Assembly: GCA_936943315.1 (NCBI GenBank)
Contig: CAKZJM010000144.1
Coordinates: forward strand, 1 to 13,518
Source: an uncultured Methylophilus sp.
GTDB taxonomy: Bacteria; Pseudomonadota; Gammaproteobacteria; Burkholderiales; Methylophilaceae
DNA length: 13,518 nt
Direction: 5' to 3'
Positions 1-6,204 of this stretch are shown here, in pieces. The notes under the pieces are model-generated. The model was given only the letters and a program-made list of their open reading frames with translations. It did not search any database and was not told where the DNA came from. The translations under genes were made by a program, and so were the position numbers. How positions within the stretch are numbered: the stretch's first letter is position 1; each line of letters opens with the position of its first letter.

Positions 1-2
1 CT

Positions 3-44
3 ATTTGAGCAATGACATGTTGGGGTTAGGAGCATTGCTCAAAT
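3..44. terminator. Perfect 12-bp inverted repeat downstream of rpsD, possible terminator
   Basis: The arms ATTTGAGCAATG (3-14) and CATTGCTCAAAT (33-44) are exact reverse complements around an 18-nt loop. The repeat lies 41-83 nt past the rpsD stop, so it could end the rpsD transcript on the minus strand. Any T-tract on that strand would fall outside the window. The plus-strand side has no clear T-run (GCTTTG follows). A hairpin with another role or a dispersed repeat is equally possible. Confidence 0.4.
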
Positions 45-85
45 GCTTTGGTCAGCAGCCCTTGTAAGAAGGACTACCACCCTAA

Positions 86-703
86 TTAAACGCGGTTTGC
101 GTAATATTCGACCACTTGCTGCACATCAATCGGAAACGGCACATCGTCAATCGATGGCAAATGACCGATTTTGGCGGTCGCAGAAGCCGTCTCAACATTC
201 AACCACTCTGGCACCGTCAAGCTTGGGGTTGCCAGGGACTCCACCACCATAGGAATCTTGCGGCTTTTCTCTTTTAAGGTCACCACATCGCCTACTTGCA
301 AGCGGATAGAAGCAATATTGGCCGATTTGCCATTGAGCAGAATGTGGCCATGATTGACCAACTGGCGTGCGGCAATCCCGGTCGGCGCAAAGCCGGCACG
401 GAACACCACGTTATCCAAACGGCGCTCAAGCAATGACATCAGCTTTTCACCCGTCGGCTCGCTACCTTTACGCGCTTCCAGCATCAGGCGACGCATTTGC
501 TTTTCGCTCACCCCGTAGTTAAAACGGATTTTTTGATTCTCAACCAGCTTCACGGCAAAGTCAGAACGGCGACGGCGCGAGGCCTGCTGGCCATGCTGGC
601 CTGGCGGGTTAGGACGGTTTTCAATCGATTTGCGGGACAATCCAGGCAGCTCTACGCCCAATGCGCGCATAATCTTGAGTCTGGGTCCTGTGGTACGTGC
701 CAT
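86..703 (-). CDS. rpsD: 30S ribosomal protein S4 (stand-alone, cysteine-free copy)
   Basis: S4 binds 16S rRNA early in assembly of the small ribosomal subunit. The 205-residue protein has the family length. It starts MARTTGPRLK, has the PPGQHGQ motif (33-39), an SDFAVKL stretch near 47-53, and the S4 RNA-binding domain at about 94-156 (RRLDNVVFRAGF, ARQLVNHGHILLNGK). The start has a good AAGG Shine-Dalgarno 10 nt upstream. The protein contains no cysteine, so it cannot carry the N-terminal zinc-binding cysteines found in some S4 proteins. In proteobacteria the main rpsD normally sits between rpsK and rpoA. Here neither is present and the gene follows a small unknown gene under a Fur-like box, so this is probably a second S4 copy. 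That is inference, because the rest of the genome is not visible. Family assignment is very secure. Confidence 0.96.
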   Translation of the reverse strand: MARTTGPRLKIMRALGVELPGLSRKSIENRPNPPGQHGQQASRRRRSDFAVKLVENQKIRFNYGVSEKQMRRLMLEARKGSEPTGEKLMSLLERRLDNVVFRAGFAPTGIAARQLVNHGHILLNGKSANIASIRLQVGDVVTLKEKSRKIPMVVESLATPSLTVPEWLNVETASATAKIGHLPSIDDVPFPIDVQQVVEYYANRV

Positions 704-747
704 GAATCTATTACCTTTCGTTGTTTATCTTTTATGTATTTGAACGG

Positions 748-1056
748 TTACTGCAATGTAGAAGACTGTGCCACAAAGTCAGTCACTGCCTGCTGCATGG
801 CAAACTCCTGATGCGCCTGCAACAATGCCTGCCACTCTTGCAACAACTGCTTGGCCGCAGACTTGATCAAACCACTTTCTGCATACTCAGGCGCGGTCAG
901 CGTTTGTGCCAGACTACAGCCCAGCAAAGCCAGATCTTCAGAAGGATTAGCCGCATATCGCGTTGCTACGCAACTCAGCGAAACCAGCACTGCACTCGCG
1001 GTAGGCAAGTCCGGATCAAAAAAATCACTGGCTTGGGCTGCGTAATCAATCTGCAT
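748..1056 (-). CDS. Small unknown protein co-transcribed with rpsD
   Basis: This 102-residue protein starts MQIDYAAQAS and ends VAQSSTLQ. I do not recognise the family. It is rich in Ala, Leu and Gln, looks mostly alpha-helical, has two cysteines not arranged as a metal motif, and shows no signal peptide or membrane segment, so it is probably cytoplasmic. The reading frame is open further upstream, to 1185, but the predicted promoter -10 (1090-1095) lies inside that extension. The extension therefore cannot be in the transcript from that promoter, and the ATG at 1056 is preferred. Its ribosome binding site is weak (GAAAG about 12 nt upstream). rpsD follows 44 nt downstream on the same strand with no terminator between, so the two are likely one operon. 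Function is unknown; co-regulation with S4 and a Fur-type box hint at a metal-stress role. Confidence 0.7.
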   Translation of the reverse strand: MQIDYAAQASDFFDPDLPTASAVLVSLSCVATRYAANPSEDLALLGCSLAQTLTAPEYAESGLIKSAAKQLLQEWQALLQAHQEFAMQQAVTDFVAQSSTLQ

Positions 1057-1088
1057 TGCGGGATGACTTTCGTTCAATCGTTTATGGA

Positions 1089-1107
1089 AATGATAATGTT
1101 TCTCATT
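1089..1107. promoter_or_regulatory. Fur-family operator (Fur or Zur box)
   Basis: The 19-mer AATGATAATGTTTCTCATT matches the 7-1-7 Fur consensus TGATAATnATTATCA at 12 of 14 positions and has palindromic ends (AAATGA/TCATTT, counting one base more on each side). It covers the -10 and most of the spacer of the minus-strand promoter, so a bound repressor would block transcription of the 748-1056 gene and rpsD. Fur (iron) and Zur (zinc) are homologous with related sites. The sequence fits Fur better, while the S4-paralogue context would suit Zur. Confidence 0.7.
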
Positions 1108-1118
1108 TATAATGTCAA
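1090..1118 (-). promoter_or_regulatory. Sigma70 promoter for the small-protein/rpsD operon
   Basis: Read on the minus strand: TTGACA (1118-1113, perfect -35), a 17-nt spacer, then TATCAT (1095-1090, 5 of 6 matches to the -10 consensus). Transcription would begin near 1083, leaving a leader of about 25-30 nt before the ATG at 1056. The promoter is strong by consensus and is overlapped by the Fur-like box, the usual layout for a metal-repressed promoter. Confidence 0.75.
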
Positions 1119-1187
1119 CCATAGTTTGGCTGGTACCATATACCCTGATAACCACGTCAGTACTCGTGTCGCAAATTCCCAACAATC

Positions 1188-1216
1188 TTGACCAAATTAG
1201 TAAACCAAGCTAATGT
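1188..1216 (+). promoter_or_regulatory. Probable promoter of ilvBHC
   Basis: TTGACC (1188-1193) is followed after 17 nt by TAATGT (1211-1216), with TATAGG immediately downstream. The start would lie near 1223, about 33 nt before the ilvB ATG. That leader is too short for a branched-chain leader peptide and attenuator, and none is seen. The -35 is good and the -10 poor. The promoter is divergent from the Fur-controlled one at 1090-1118. Confidence 0.4.
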
Positions 1217-1255
1217 ATAGGGTTCAACATTAATTAGCCAAAAAATCAAGGTTTT

Positions 1256-3019
1256 ATGGACGCTTCTGCCCACTCCGCCACAGACACCCACGCCAAATCC
1301 ATGACAGGTGCGGACATCGTTGTCTCCTGCCTGAATGAGGAAAAAGTCAAATTCGTCTTTGGCTATCCAGGTGGTGCGGTCTTGCATATTTACGACGCAC
1401 TCTATAAACAGAATGGCTTCAAGCATATTCTGGTGCGCCACGAGCAGGCAGCGGTACATGCAGCCGATGCATACTCACGTGCAACCGGTGATGTAGGCGT
1501 CGCTTTGGTGACCAGCGGCCCGGGCGCGACCAATGCCGTCACCGGCATTGCCACCGCCTATATGGACTCTATTCCACTGGTCGTCATCAGTGGCCAGGTG
1601 CCCGTGCCAGCCATCGGCATGGATGCGTTCCAGGAAGTGGACATGGTTGGCGTGACCCGCCCCTGTGTAAAACACAACTTTTTGGTCAAGCATGTTAAAG
1701 ACATTGCGCCTACGATCAAGAAAGCCTTTTTTATTGCGAAAACTGGCCGTCCAGGTCCAGTTGTGGTCGATATCCCTAAAGACATCACCGCGCATGTGGC
1801 TGACTTTATCTACCCAAAAACGGTAGAGATGCGCTCTTACAACCCGATTCTTAAAGGCCACAGCGGTCAGATCAAAAAAGCGGTCAAACTGCTGCTGAGC
1901 GCTAAACGCCCCATGATCTACACGGGTGGCGGCCTGGTATTGGGCAATGGCGCAGCTGAGCTGGTAAAACTTGCCAAAGCCTTGAATTTCCCGGTCACCA
2001 ATACCCTGATGGGTCTGGGTGGTTACCCTGCGACTGACAAACAGTTTGTCGGCATGCTGGGCATGCACGGCACTTATGAAGCCAACATGGCGATGCAACA
2101 CTGTGATGTGCTGCTGGCCGTGGGCGCGCGCTTTGATGACCGCGTGATTGGCAACCCCAAACATTTTGGCGGCCAAAAACGCACCATTATTCATATTGAT
2201 GTCGACCCCTCCAGCATCTCCAAACGCGTGAAAGTAGACGTGCCTATCGTAGGCGACGTGCAATCCGTCCTGTCTGACATGAACGAGATTCTGGCGCAGG
2301 AAGAAAACCAGACCACGGATACCGCCGACTGGTGGTCACAGATTAACGAATGGCGCGGCATCCAGTCACTGGACTATGTGTACTCAGACAGCGTCATCAA
2401 ACCGCAATATGTGGTGCAAAAACTGTGGGAAGTGACCAAAGGCGAAGCCTATGTGACTTCAGACGTGGGCCAGCATCAGATGTGGGCTGCGCAATATTAC
2501 AAATTCGACAAACCACGCCGCTGGATCAACTCTGGCGGCCTGGGCACCATGGGTGTTGGCTTGCCATACGCCATGGGCTGTCAGTTCGCCGACAAACATG
2601 CACAAGTGGCTTGTATTACCGGTGAAGGCAGCATCCAGATGAACATTCAGGAGCTGTCGACCTGTGCGCAATATGGCTTGCCGATCAAAGTCATTCTGCT
2701 TAATAACCGTTACCTGGGCATGGTGCGCCAGTGGCAAGAGTTCTTCTACGAGAACCGTTACTCCGAGTCATACATGGACAGCCTGCCAGACTTCGTCAAA
2801 CTGGCTGAATCGTATGGTCACGTGGGCATGCGCATCACCAACCCGGCAGATGTAGAAGGCGCCCTGAAAGAGGCGTTTGATAGAAAAGACAAATTTGTAT
2901 TTATGGACTTTTTAACCGACCAAACAGAAAACGTCTTCCCTATGGTTGAAAACGGCAAGGGCTTGTCAGAAATGGTATTGAGCCCCAATACGGCCAGCCG
3001 CCTGAAAGGGGAAGAATAA
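1256..3019 (+). CDS. ilvB: Acetolactate synthase, large (catalytic) subunit
   Basis: This thiamine-diphosphate enzyme joins two pyruvates to acetolactate, or pyruvate and 2-ketobutyrate to acetohydroxybutyrate, the first common step of valine, leucine and isoleucine synthesis. The 587 residues match the family. Visible motifs are FGYPGGAVLHIYDAL near 35-49, the catalytic glutamate E63 in RHEQAAVHAADAYSR, a TSGPGATN stretch near 86-93, and the cofactor/Mg motif GEGSIQMN from residue 456 with NN at 483-484. Position two of that motif is Glu where GDG is usual; I recall GEG in other betaproteobacterial copies. An AAGG just upstream supports the ATG at 1256. A later ATG at residue 16 has no ribosome binding site. 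The stop overlaps the ilvH start by one base (TAATG), indicating translational coupling. It may be annotated ilvI or ilvB; the sequence does not decide between the names. Confidence 0.97.
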   Translation: MDASAHSATDTHAKSMTGADIVVSCLNEEKVKFVFGYPGGAVLHIYDALYKQNGFKHILVRHEQAAVHAADAYSRATGDVGVALVTSGPGATNAVTGIATAYMDSIPLVVISGQVPVPAIGMDAFQEVDMVGVTRPCVKHNFLVKHVKDIAPTIKKAFFIAKTGRPGPVVVDIPKDITAHVADFIYPKTVEMRSYNPILKGHSGQIKKAVKLLLSAKRPMIYTGGGLVLGNGAAELVKLAKALNFPVTNTLMGLGGYPATDKQFVGMLGMHGTYEANMAMQHCDVLLAVGARFDDRVIGNPKHFGGQKRTIIHIDVDPSSISKRVKVDVPIVGDVQSVLSDMNEILAQEENQTTDTADWWSQINEWRGIQSLDYVYSDSVIKPQYVVQKLWEVTKGEAYVTSDVGQHQMWAAQYYKFDKPRRWINSGGLGTMGVGLPYAMGCQFADKHAQVACITGEGSIQMNIQELSTCAQYGLPIKVILLNNRYLGMVRQWQEFFYENRYSESYMDSLPDFVKLAESYGHVGMRITNPADVEGALKEAFDRKDKFVFMDFLTDQTENVFPMVENGKGLSEMVLSPNTASRLKGEE

Positions 3020-3510
3020 TGCGTCATATTATTTCGCTGCTGATGGAAAACGAAGCCGGCGCCCTGTCACGCGTGGCCGGCCTGTTTTCTGCCCGTGGTT
3101 ACAACATTGAATCACTCACGGTCGCGGTCACCGAAGACCCTACCCTCTCGCGCATGACCATTGTGACGACAGGCTCCGACGATGTGATTGAACAAATCAT
3201 CAAGCAACTCAACAAGTTGATTGACGTGGTCAAAGTGCTGGATCTCAACGATGGCAAGCACATTGAGCGCGAATTGATGCTGGTCAAGGTTAAAGCCACC
3301 GGCGTCTTTAAAGACGAAATGAAGCGTATGTGCGACATTTTCCGCGGCCGTATTATCGATGTGGCCGACAATAGCTACACCATTGAGCTTACCGGCTCTT
3401 GCAGCAAACTGGATGCATTTATTGAAGCCATAGACCGCAGCGCGATTCTTGAAACCGTGCGCACCGGTGCCTCCGGCATTGGTCGTGGCGACCGTATCCT
3501 CAAGGTTTAA
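3019..3510 (+). CDS. ilvH: Acetolactate synthase, small (regulatory) subunit
   Basis: The regulatory subunit activates IlvB and carries feedback inhibition by valine. At 163 residues it has the same length as E. coli IlvH. An N-terminal ACT domain spans about 3-75 (ISLLMENEAGALSRVAGL, RGYNIESLTV), followed by the small-subunit C-terminal domain (RELMLVKVKA, FRGRIIDV, SYTIELTG). The positions that bind valine in the E. coli protein, N11, G14 and N29, are all present, so valine inhibition is expected. The start is fixed by the overlap with the ilvB stop and by a strong AAAGGGGAAG Shine-Dalgarno within the end of ilvB. ilvC follows after a 52-nt gap without a terminator. Confidence 0.97.
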   Translation: MRHIISLLMENEAGALSRVAGLFSARGYNIESLTVAVTEDPTLSRMTIVTTGSDDVIEQIIKQLNKLIDVVKVLDLNDGKHIERELMLVKVKATGVFKDEMKRMCDIFRGRIIDVADNSYTIELTGSCSKLDAFIEAIDRSAILETVRTGASGIGRGDRILKV

Positions 3511-3562
3511 TCGACATTATTTTTACAGACAAAAGCATTTGTATTGAAAGGCAAAAGCAGAG

Positions 3563-4579
3563 ATGAACGTTTATTACGACAAGGACGCCGACTTAAGCAT
3601 TATCAAGGGCAAAAAAGTAACGATTGTGGGTTATGGTTCCCAAGGTCATGCGCACGCAGCTAACCTGCGCGACAGCGGCGTAAACGTCACAATCGGTTTG
3701 CGTAAAGGCGGCGGTTCCTGGGCGAAAGCTGAAGGCGCTGGCCACACCACTTTGGAAATCGCAGCGGCAGTGAAAGAAGCTGACGTTGTGATGGTATTGC
3801 TGCCAGACGAAACCATGGCAGAAATCTTCAATGCCGAAATCGCACCAAACCTGAAAAAAGGCGCTGCACTGGCATTTGCCCACGGCTTTAACATTCACTA
3901 CAACCAGATCGTGCCACGCGCTGACCTGGATGTGATCATGATCGCCCCTAAAGGCCCAGGCCACACTGTGCGCTCAGAATACCTCAAAGGCGGCGGCGTT
4001 CCTTCACTGATCGCTGTTTACCAAAACACTTCCGGCAAAGCCAAAGACATCGCATTGTCTTACGCGGCAGCTAACGGCGGCACCAAAGGTGGCGTGATCG
4101 AGACTGACTTCCGCGAAGAAACAGAAACTGACTTGTTCGGTGAACAAGCGGTGCTGTGTGGTGGTGCGGTTGAGCTGGTTAAAGCAGGTTTCGAAACTCT
4201 GGTTGAAGCTGGCTACGCGCCAGAAATGGCCTACTTCGAGTGCTTGCACGAGCTGAAACTGATCGTTGACCTCATGTACGAAGGCGGCATCGCCAACATG
4301 AACTACTCCATCTCCAACAACGCGGAGTACGGTGAGTACGTGACAGGCCCACAAGTGATCAACAGCCAGTCTAAAGACGCGATGCGTCAGTGCCTGGCTA
4401 ACATCCAGAACGGTAACTACGCGAAACAGTTCATCCTGGAAGGCCGTACAAACTACCCAGAAATGACTGCACGCCGTCGTTTGAACGCTGCTCACCCAAT
4501 TGAGCAAGTGGGTAACAAACTGCGCGCCATGATGCCTTGGATTGCGAAAAACAAACTGGTTGACCAGTCTAAAAACTAA
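3563..4579 (+). CDS. ilvC: Ketol-acid reductoisomerase (NADP+), class I
   Basis: The enzyme converts acetolactate and acetohydroxybutyrate to the dihydroxy acids, using Mg2+ and NADPH, the second common step of branched-chain amino acid synthesis. The 338 residues match short (class I) enzymes. The Rossmann motif GYGSQGHAHA is at 23-32, and the cofactor loop LRKGGGSWAKA contains R47 and S52, consistent with NADPH. The metal and substrate residues are all in place: D190 and E194 (DLFGE), E226 and E230 (FECLHE), S251 (YSISN). A GAAAGG about 14 nt upstream and a closer GCAGAG support the ATG. It is the last gene before the terminator at 4629-4669, so ilvBHC form one operon. Confidence 0.98.
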   Translation: MNVYYDKDADLSIIKGKKVTIVGYGSQGHAHAANLRDSGVNVTIGLRKGGGSWAKAEGAGHTTLEIAAAVKEADVVMVLLPDETMAEIFNAEIAPNLKKGAALAFAHGFNIHYNQIVPRADLDVIMIAPKGPGHTVRSEYLKGGGVPSLIAVYQNTSGKAKDIALSYAAANGGTKGGVIETDFREETETDLFGEQAVLCGGAVELVKAGFETLVEAGYAPEMAYFECLHELKLIVDLMYEGGIANMNYSISNNAEYGEYVTGPQVINSQSKDAMRQCLANIQNGNYAKQFILEGRTNYPEMTARRRLNAAHPIEQVGNKLRAMMPWIAKNKLVDQSKN

Positions 4580-4597
4580 TTGCCGTGATCGCGGCCT

Positions 4598-4619
4598 GAG
4601 ATCAGCCTGTGCTGATCTC
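4598..4619. terminator. First hairpin after ilvC (GAGATCAGC/GCTGATCTC)
   Basis: A perfect 9-bp stem with a CTGT tetraloop starts 18 nt after the ilvC stop. No T-run follows, so alone it is not a standard intrinsic terminator. It may protect the ilvBHC mRNA 3' end or help the hairpin at 4629-4669. Confidence 0.5.
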
Positions 4620-4628
4620 GCCAACGAT

Positions 4629-4669
4629 AAAAGCACAGGTAGGCTTGCCCTCCTGTGCTTTATTTTTTA
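4629..4669 (+). terminator. Rho-independent terminator of ilvBHC
   Basis: The arms AAAGCACAGG (4630-4639) and CCTGTGCTTT (4652-4661) form a perfect 10-bp stem with a 12-nt loop, followed by ATTTTTTA. This is a standard intrinsic terminator layout and separates the ilv operon from psd. Confidence 0.85.
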
Positions 4670-4673
4670 TGCT
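4645..4673 (+). promoter_or_regulatory. Weak candidate promoter for psd, inside the ilvC terminator
   Basis: TTGCCC (4645-4650), a 17-nt spacer and TATGCT (4668-4673) each match consensus at 4 of 6 positions. psd lies beyond a strong terminator and needs its own start or read-through, which is the main reason to list this site. It may be chance. Confidence 0.22.
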
Positions 4674-4705
4674 TTGTAAAAAGTCGCCCTCAAAGGATAT
4701 CCAGA

Positions 4706-5554
4706 GTGAAACTCGCCATTCTGCTGCAATACATCGCCCCCAAACAATTACTGACGGCCGCTGCCGGTAAACTCGCGCACTGGCAAGCTGGCCGCCTGAC
4801 TACAGCCTTTATTGGCTGGTTTGTGAACAAATACCATGTCAATATGGAAGAAGCCCTCAACGGCGATATCGGCAGCTACCCAACATTTAACCTTTTCTTC
4901 ACGCGCCCGCTCAAACCTGGCGCCAGGCCACTGGCAAACAATGCCTTTGTCTGCCCGGTAGATGGCGCCATCAGCCAGTTTGGCAAGATTGAAAACGGTC
5001 AGATCTTCCAGGCCAAGGGGCACCAATATACAGCGCAAACGCTGGTAGGCGGCGATACGGCTTTAGCTGCAAATTTTGACAATGGCAGCTTCGCCTGCCT
5101 GTATCTCAGCCCCAAAGATTACCACCGTATCCACATGCCTTGCGACGGCAAGCTGCTGAGCATGACCTATGTGCCTGGTGATTTATTCTCAGTGAACCCA
5201 CTCACTGCTGCCAACGTGCCTGGCCTGTTTGCGCGTAACGAACGCGTGGTCTGCACGTTTGAATCCGCCCAGCATGGCAAGTTTATATTGGTACTGGTCG
5301 GCGCCACCATTGTCGGCAGCATGGCCACAGTGTGGCACGATGCCAAAGACCACATTATCAACCCGCCACGCCCCGGCAAAGTGGTGCATTGGGATTACAG
5401 TGACCGCAACATCAGCCTGAAGCAAGGCGAAGAGATGGGCCGCTTCCTGCTAGGCTCTACGGTGGTGATGCTGTTTGAAAAAGACGTGCTCACCTTTAAT
5501 GATAGCTGGCATGCTGGCAAACCCATTCGGCTGGGTGAAGCGATGGGGCGTTAG
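4706..5554 (+). CDS. psd: Phosphatidylserine decarboxylase proenzyme
   Basis: Psd decarboxylates phosphatidylserine to phosphatidylethanolamine at the inner membrane. The 282-residue proenzyme cleaves itself to make the pyruvoyl cofactor. The cleavage motif LGST is visible at 249-252, with cleavage expected between G250 and S251. The other two triad residues correspond to D86 (CPVDGAIS) and H143 (YHRIHMP), matching the Asp-His-Ser triad of E. coli Psd. The N-terminus (KLAILLQYIAPKQLL) fits the family's membrane-associated helix. The frame is open from 4655, but that start lies within the ilvC terminator. The GTG at 4706 has AAAGG about 9 nt upstream and gives the usual family start, so it was chosen. 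The usual partner pssA is not next to it. The downstream ccdAB genes are convergent, with only 11 nt between stops. Confidence 0.95.
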   Translation: MKLAILLQYIAPKQLLTAAAGKLAHWQAGRLTTAFIGWFVNKYHVNMEEALNGDIGSYPTFNLFFTRPLKPGARPLANNAFVCPVDGAISQFGKIENGQIFQAKGHQYTAQTLVGGDTALAANFDNGSFACLYLSPKDYHRIHMPCDGKLLSMTYVPGDLFSVNPLTAANVPGLFARNERVVCTFESAQHGKFILVLVGATIVGSMATVWHDAKDHIINPPRPGKVVHWDYSDRNISLKQGEEMGRFLLGSTVVMLFEKDVLTFNDSWHAGKPIRLGEAMGR

Positions 5555-5565
5555 TTTGCTTGGCG

Positions 5566-5883
5566 TTAAACACCGCTTAACAAAAAGTCCATTGCAGCAA
5601 TAATTTCCAGCCTCGCTTCGGCGAGGTTTTCTATTTCTTCGCCTAGTTCACGTTTGGCAATGCCTGCCAACTGAGGCGTCAACATCAGATACTGACTACC
5701 TTGAACGGTTAGCAATGGAGTCAGCCTATTCATCGCACGATAACCCGCGTGGTTAGCGGCAGTTAATGGCACAACAACACAAGTTTGCAATGCACTCAGT
5801 AAATCATTCTGTATATTCAGCAAATAAGGAAATTGATCGCTCGTCGCTGTGTTTTGATTGGCATACACACTAAACTGCGCCAT
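5566..5883 (-). CDS. ccdB: CcdB-family toxin (gyrase poison)
   Basis: CcdB toxins bind DNA gyrase (GyrA) and trap it on cleaved DNA; the CcdA partner neutralises them. The 105 residues match the family (101 in F plasmid CcdB). Visible features are the start MAQFSVYANQN, FPYLLNIQNDLL near 18-29, the VVVPL strand at 36-40, a LTPLL segment, MLTPQLAGI near 67-75, and the C-terminal helix ending FLLSGV. The F-plasmid toxin ends WGI, residues needed for killing. Here the Trp position is Ser, but the glycine and a final hydrophobic residue remain. From memory the chromosomal Vibrio fischeri CcdB ends TGI, so activity is plausible. Its ATG overlaps the ccdA stop by one base (TGATG), giving translational coupling. 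Confidence 0.9.
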   Translation of the reverse strand: MAQFSVYANQNTATSDQFPYLLNIQNDLLSALQTCVVVPLTAANHAGYRAMNRLTPLLTVQGSQYLMLTPQLAGIAKRELGEEIENLAEARLEIIAAMDFLLSGV

Positions 5884-6122
5884 CAGAACGTCCTCACGGT
5901 ATCACCAAACACGCCATTCGCCTCGACCTGCTGGTTATAGACCTCAATGGCATGCTTGTTTTGTTCAAGCCAGGCTTGTTGCTTTTTTTCGACGACCAAA
6001 GCGGAAAGCGTTTCTTCAAATGCCGCAGACAAATTGATATCAAGCTCACGCGCCTGACGCAACAAATCGCTGTTCACACTCAGATTCGTGGCACGTTTTG
6101 GTGCTTGTGGATTGAATAACAT
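5883..6122 (-). CDS. ccdA: CcdA-family antitoxin
   Basis: The 79-residue antitoxin binds and inactivates CcdB and normally represses its own operon. The N-terminal part (TNLSVNSDLLRQARELDINL) fits a ribbon-helix-helix DNA-binding domain. The C-terminal tail EANGVFGDTVRTF resembles the CcdB-binding tail of F-plasmid CcdA (NGSFAD...W). The start was set at the ATG at 6122 because GGGGAG lies 5 nt upstream. An in-frame GTG two codons earlier would sit directly on that ribosome binding site. Antitoxin before toxin with overlapping codons is the normal ccd layout. Confidence 0.88.
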   Translation of the reverse strand: MLFNPQAPKRATNLSVNSDLLRQARELDINLSAAFEETLSALVVEKKQQAWLEQNKHAIEVYNQQVEANGVFGDTVRTF

Positions 6123-6136
6123 GATCACTCCCCACT

Positions 6137-6171
6137 ATTATCAATGCGCATAATATATGCGCATCGATAAT
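6137..6171. promoter_or_regulatory. Palindromic operator of ccdAB
   Basis: A 35-bp near-perfect palindrome: inner arms ATGCGCATA (6144-6152) and TATGCGCAT (6156-6164) around ATA, one mismatch outside each arm, then ATTATC (6137-6142) and GATAAT (6166-6171). That is 16-nt arms with one mismatch. It covers the -10 of the ccdAB promoter, the expected place for autorepression by a ribbon-helix-helix antitoxin or the CcdA-CcdB complex. Confidence 0.8.
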
Positions 6172-6180
6172 GCATGTCAA
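6152..6180 (-). promoter_or_regulatory. Sigma70 promoter of ccdAB
   Basis: On the minus strand: TTGACA (6180-6175), a 17-nt spacer, then TATATT (6157-6152, 5 of 6 matches). Transcription would start near 6145, about 22 nt before the ccdA ATG. The -10 sits at the centre of the palindrome at 6137-6171. Confidence 0.75.
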
Positions 6181-6204
6181 CCGGGCAAGCAATCATAGAA
6201 ATAC

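Noticed and set aside
1211..1255. Possible branched-chain attenuator or leader peptide before ilvB
   Set aside because: The predicted leader is only about 33 nt, with no Leu/Val/Ile-rich small frame and no terminator hairpin.
1475..2263. A 262-residue open frame on the minus strand inside ilvB
   Set aside because: It is a His/Ala-rich antisense shadow of ilvB, with no ribosome binding site or domain of its own.
4004..4636. A 210-residue open frame on the minus strand across ilvC
   Set aside because: It is antisense to ilvC and to its downstream hairpins, with Val/Phe/His-rich composition and no recognisable motif.
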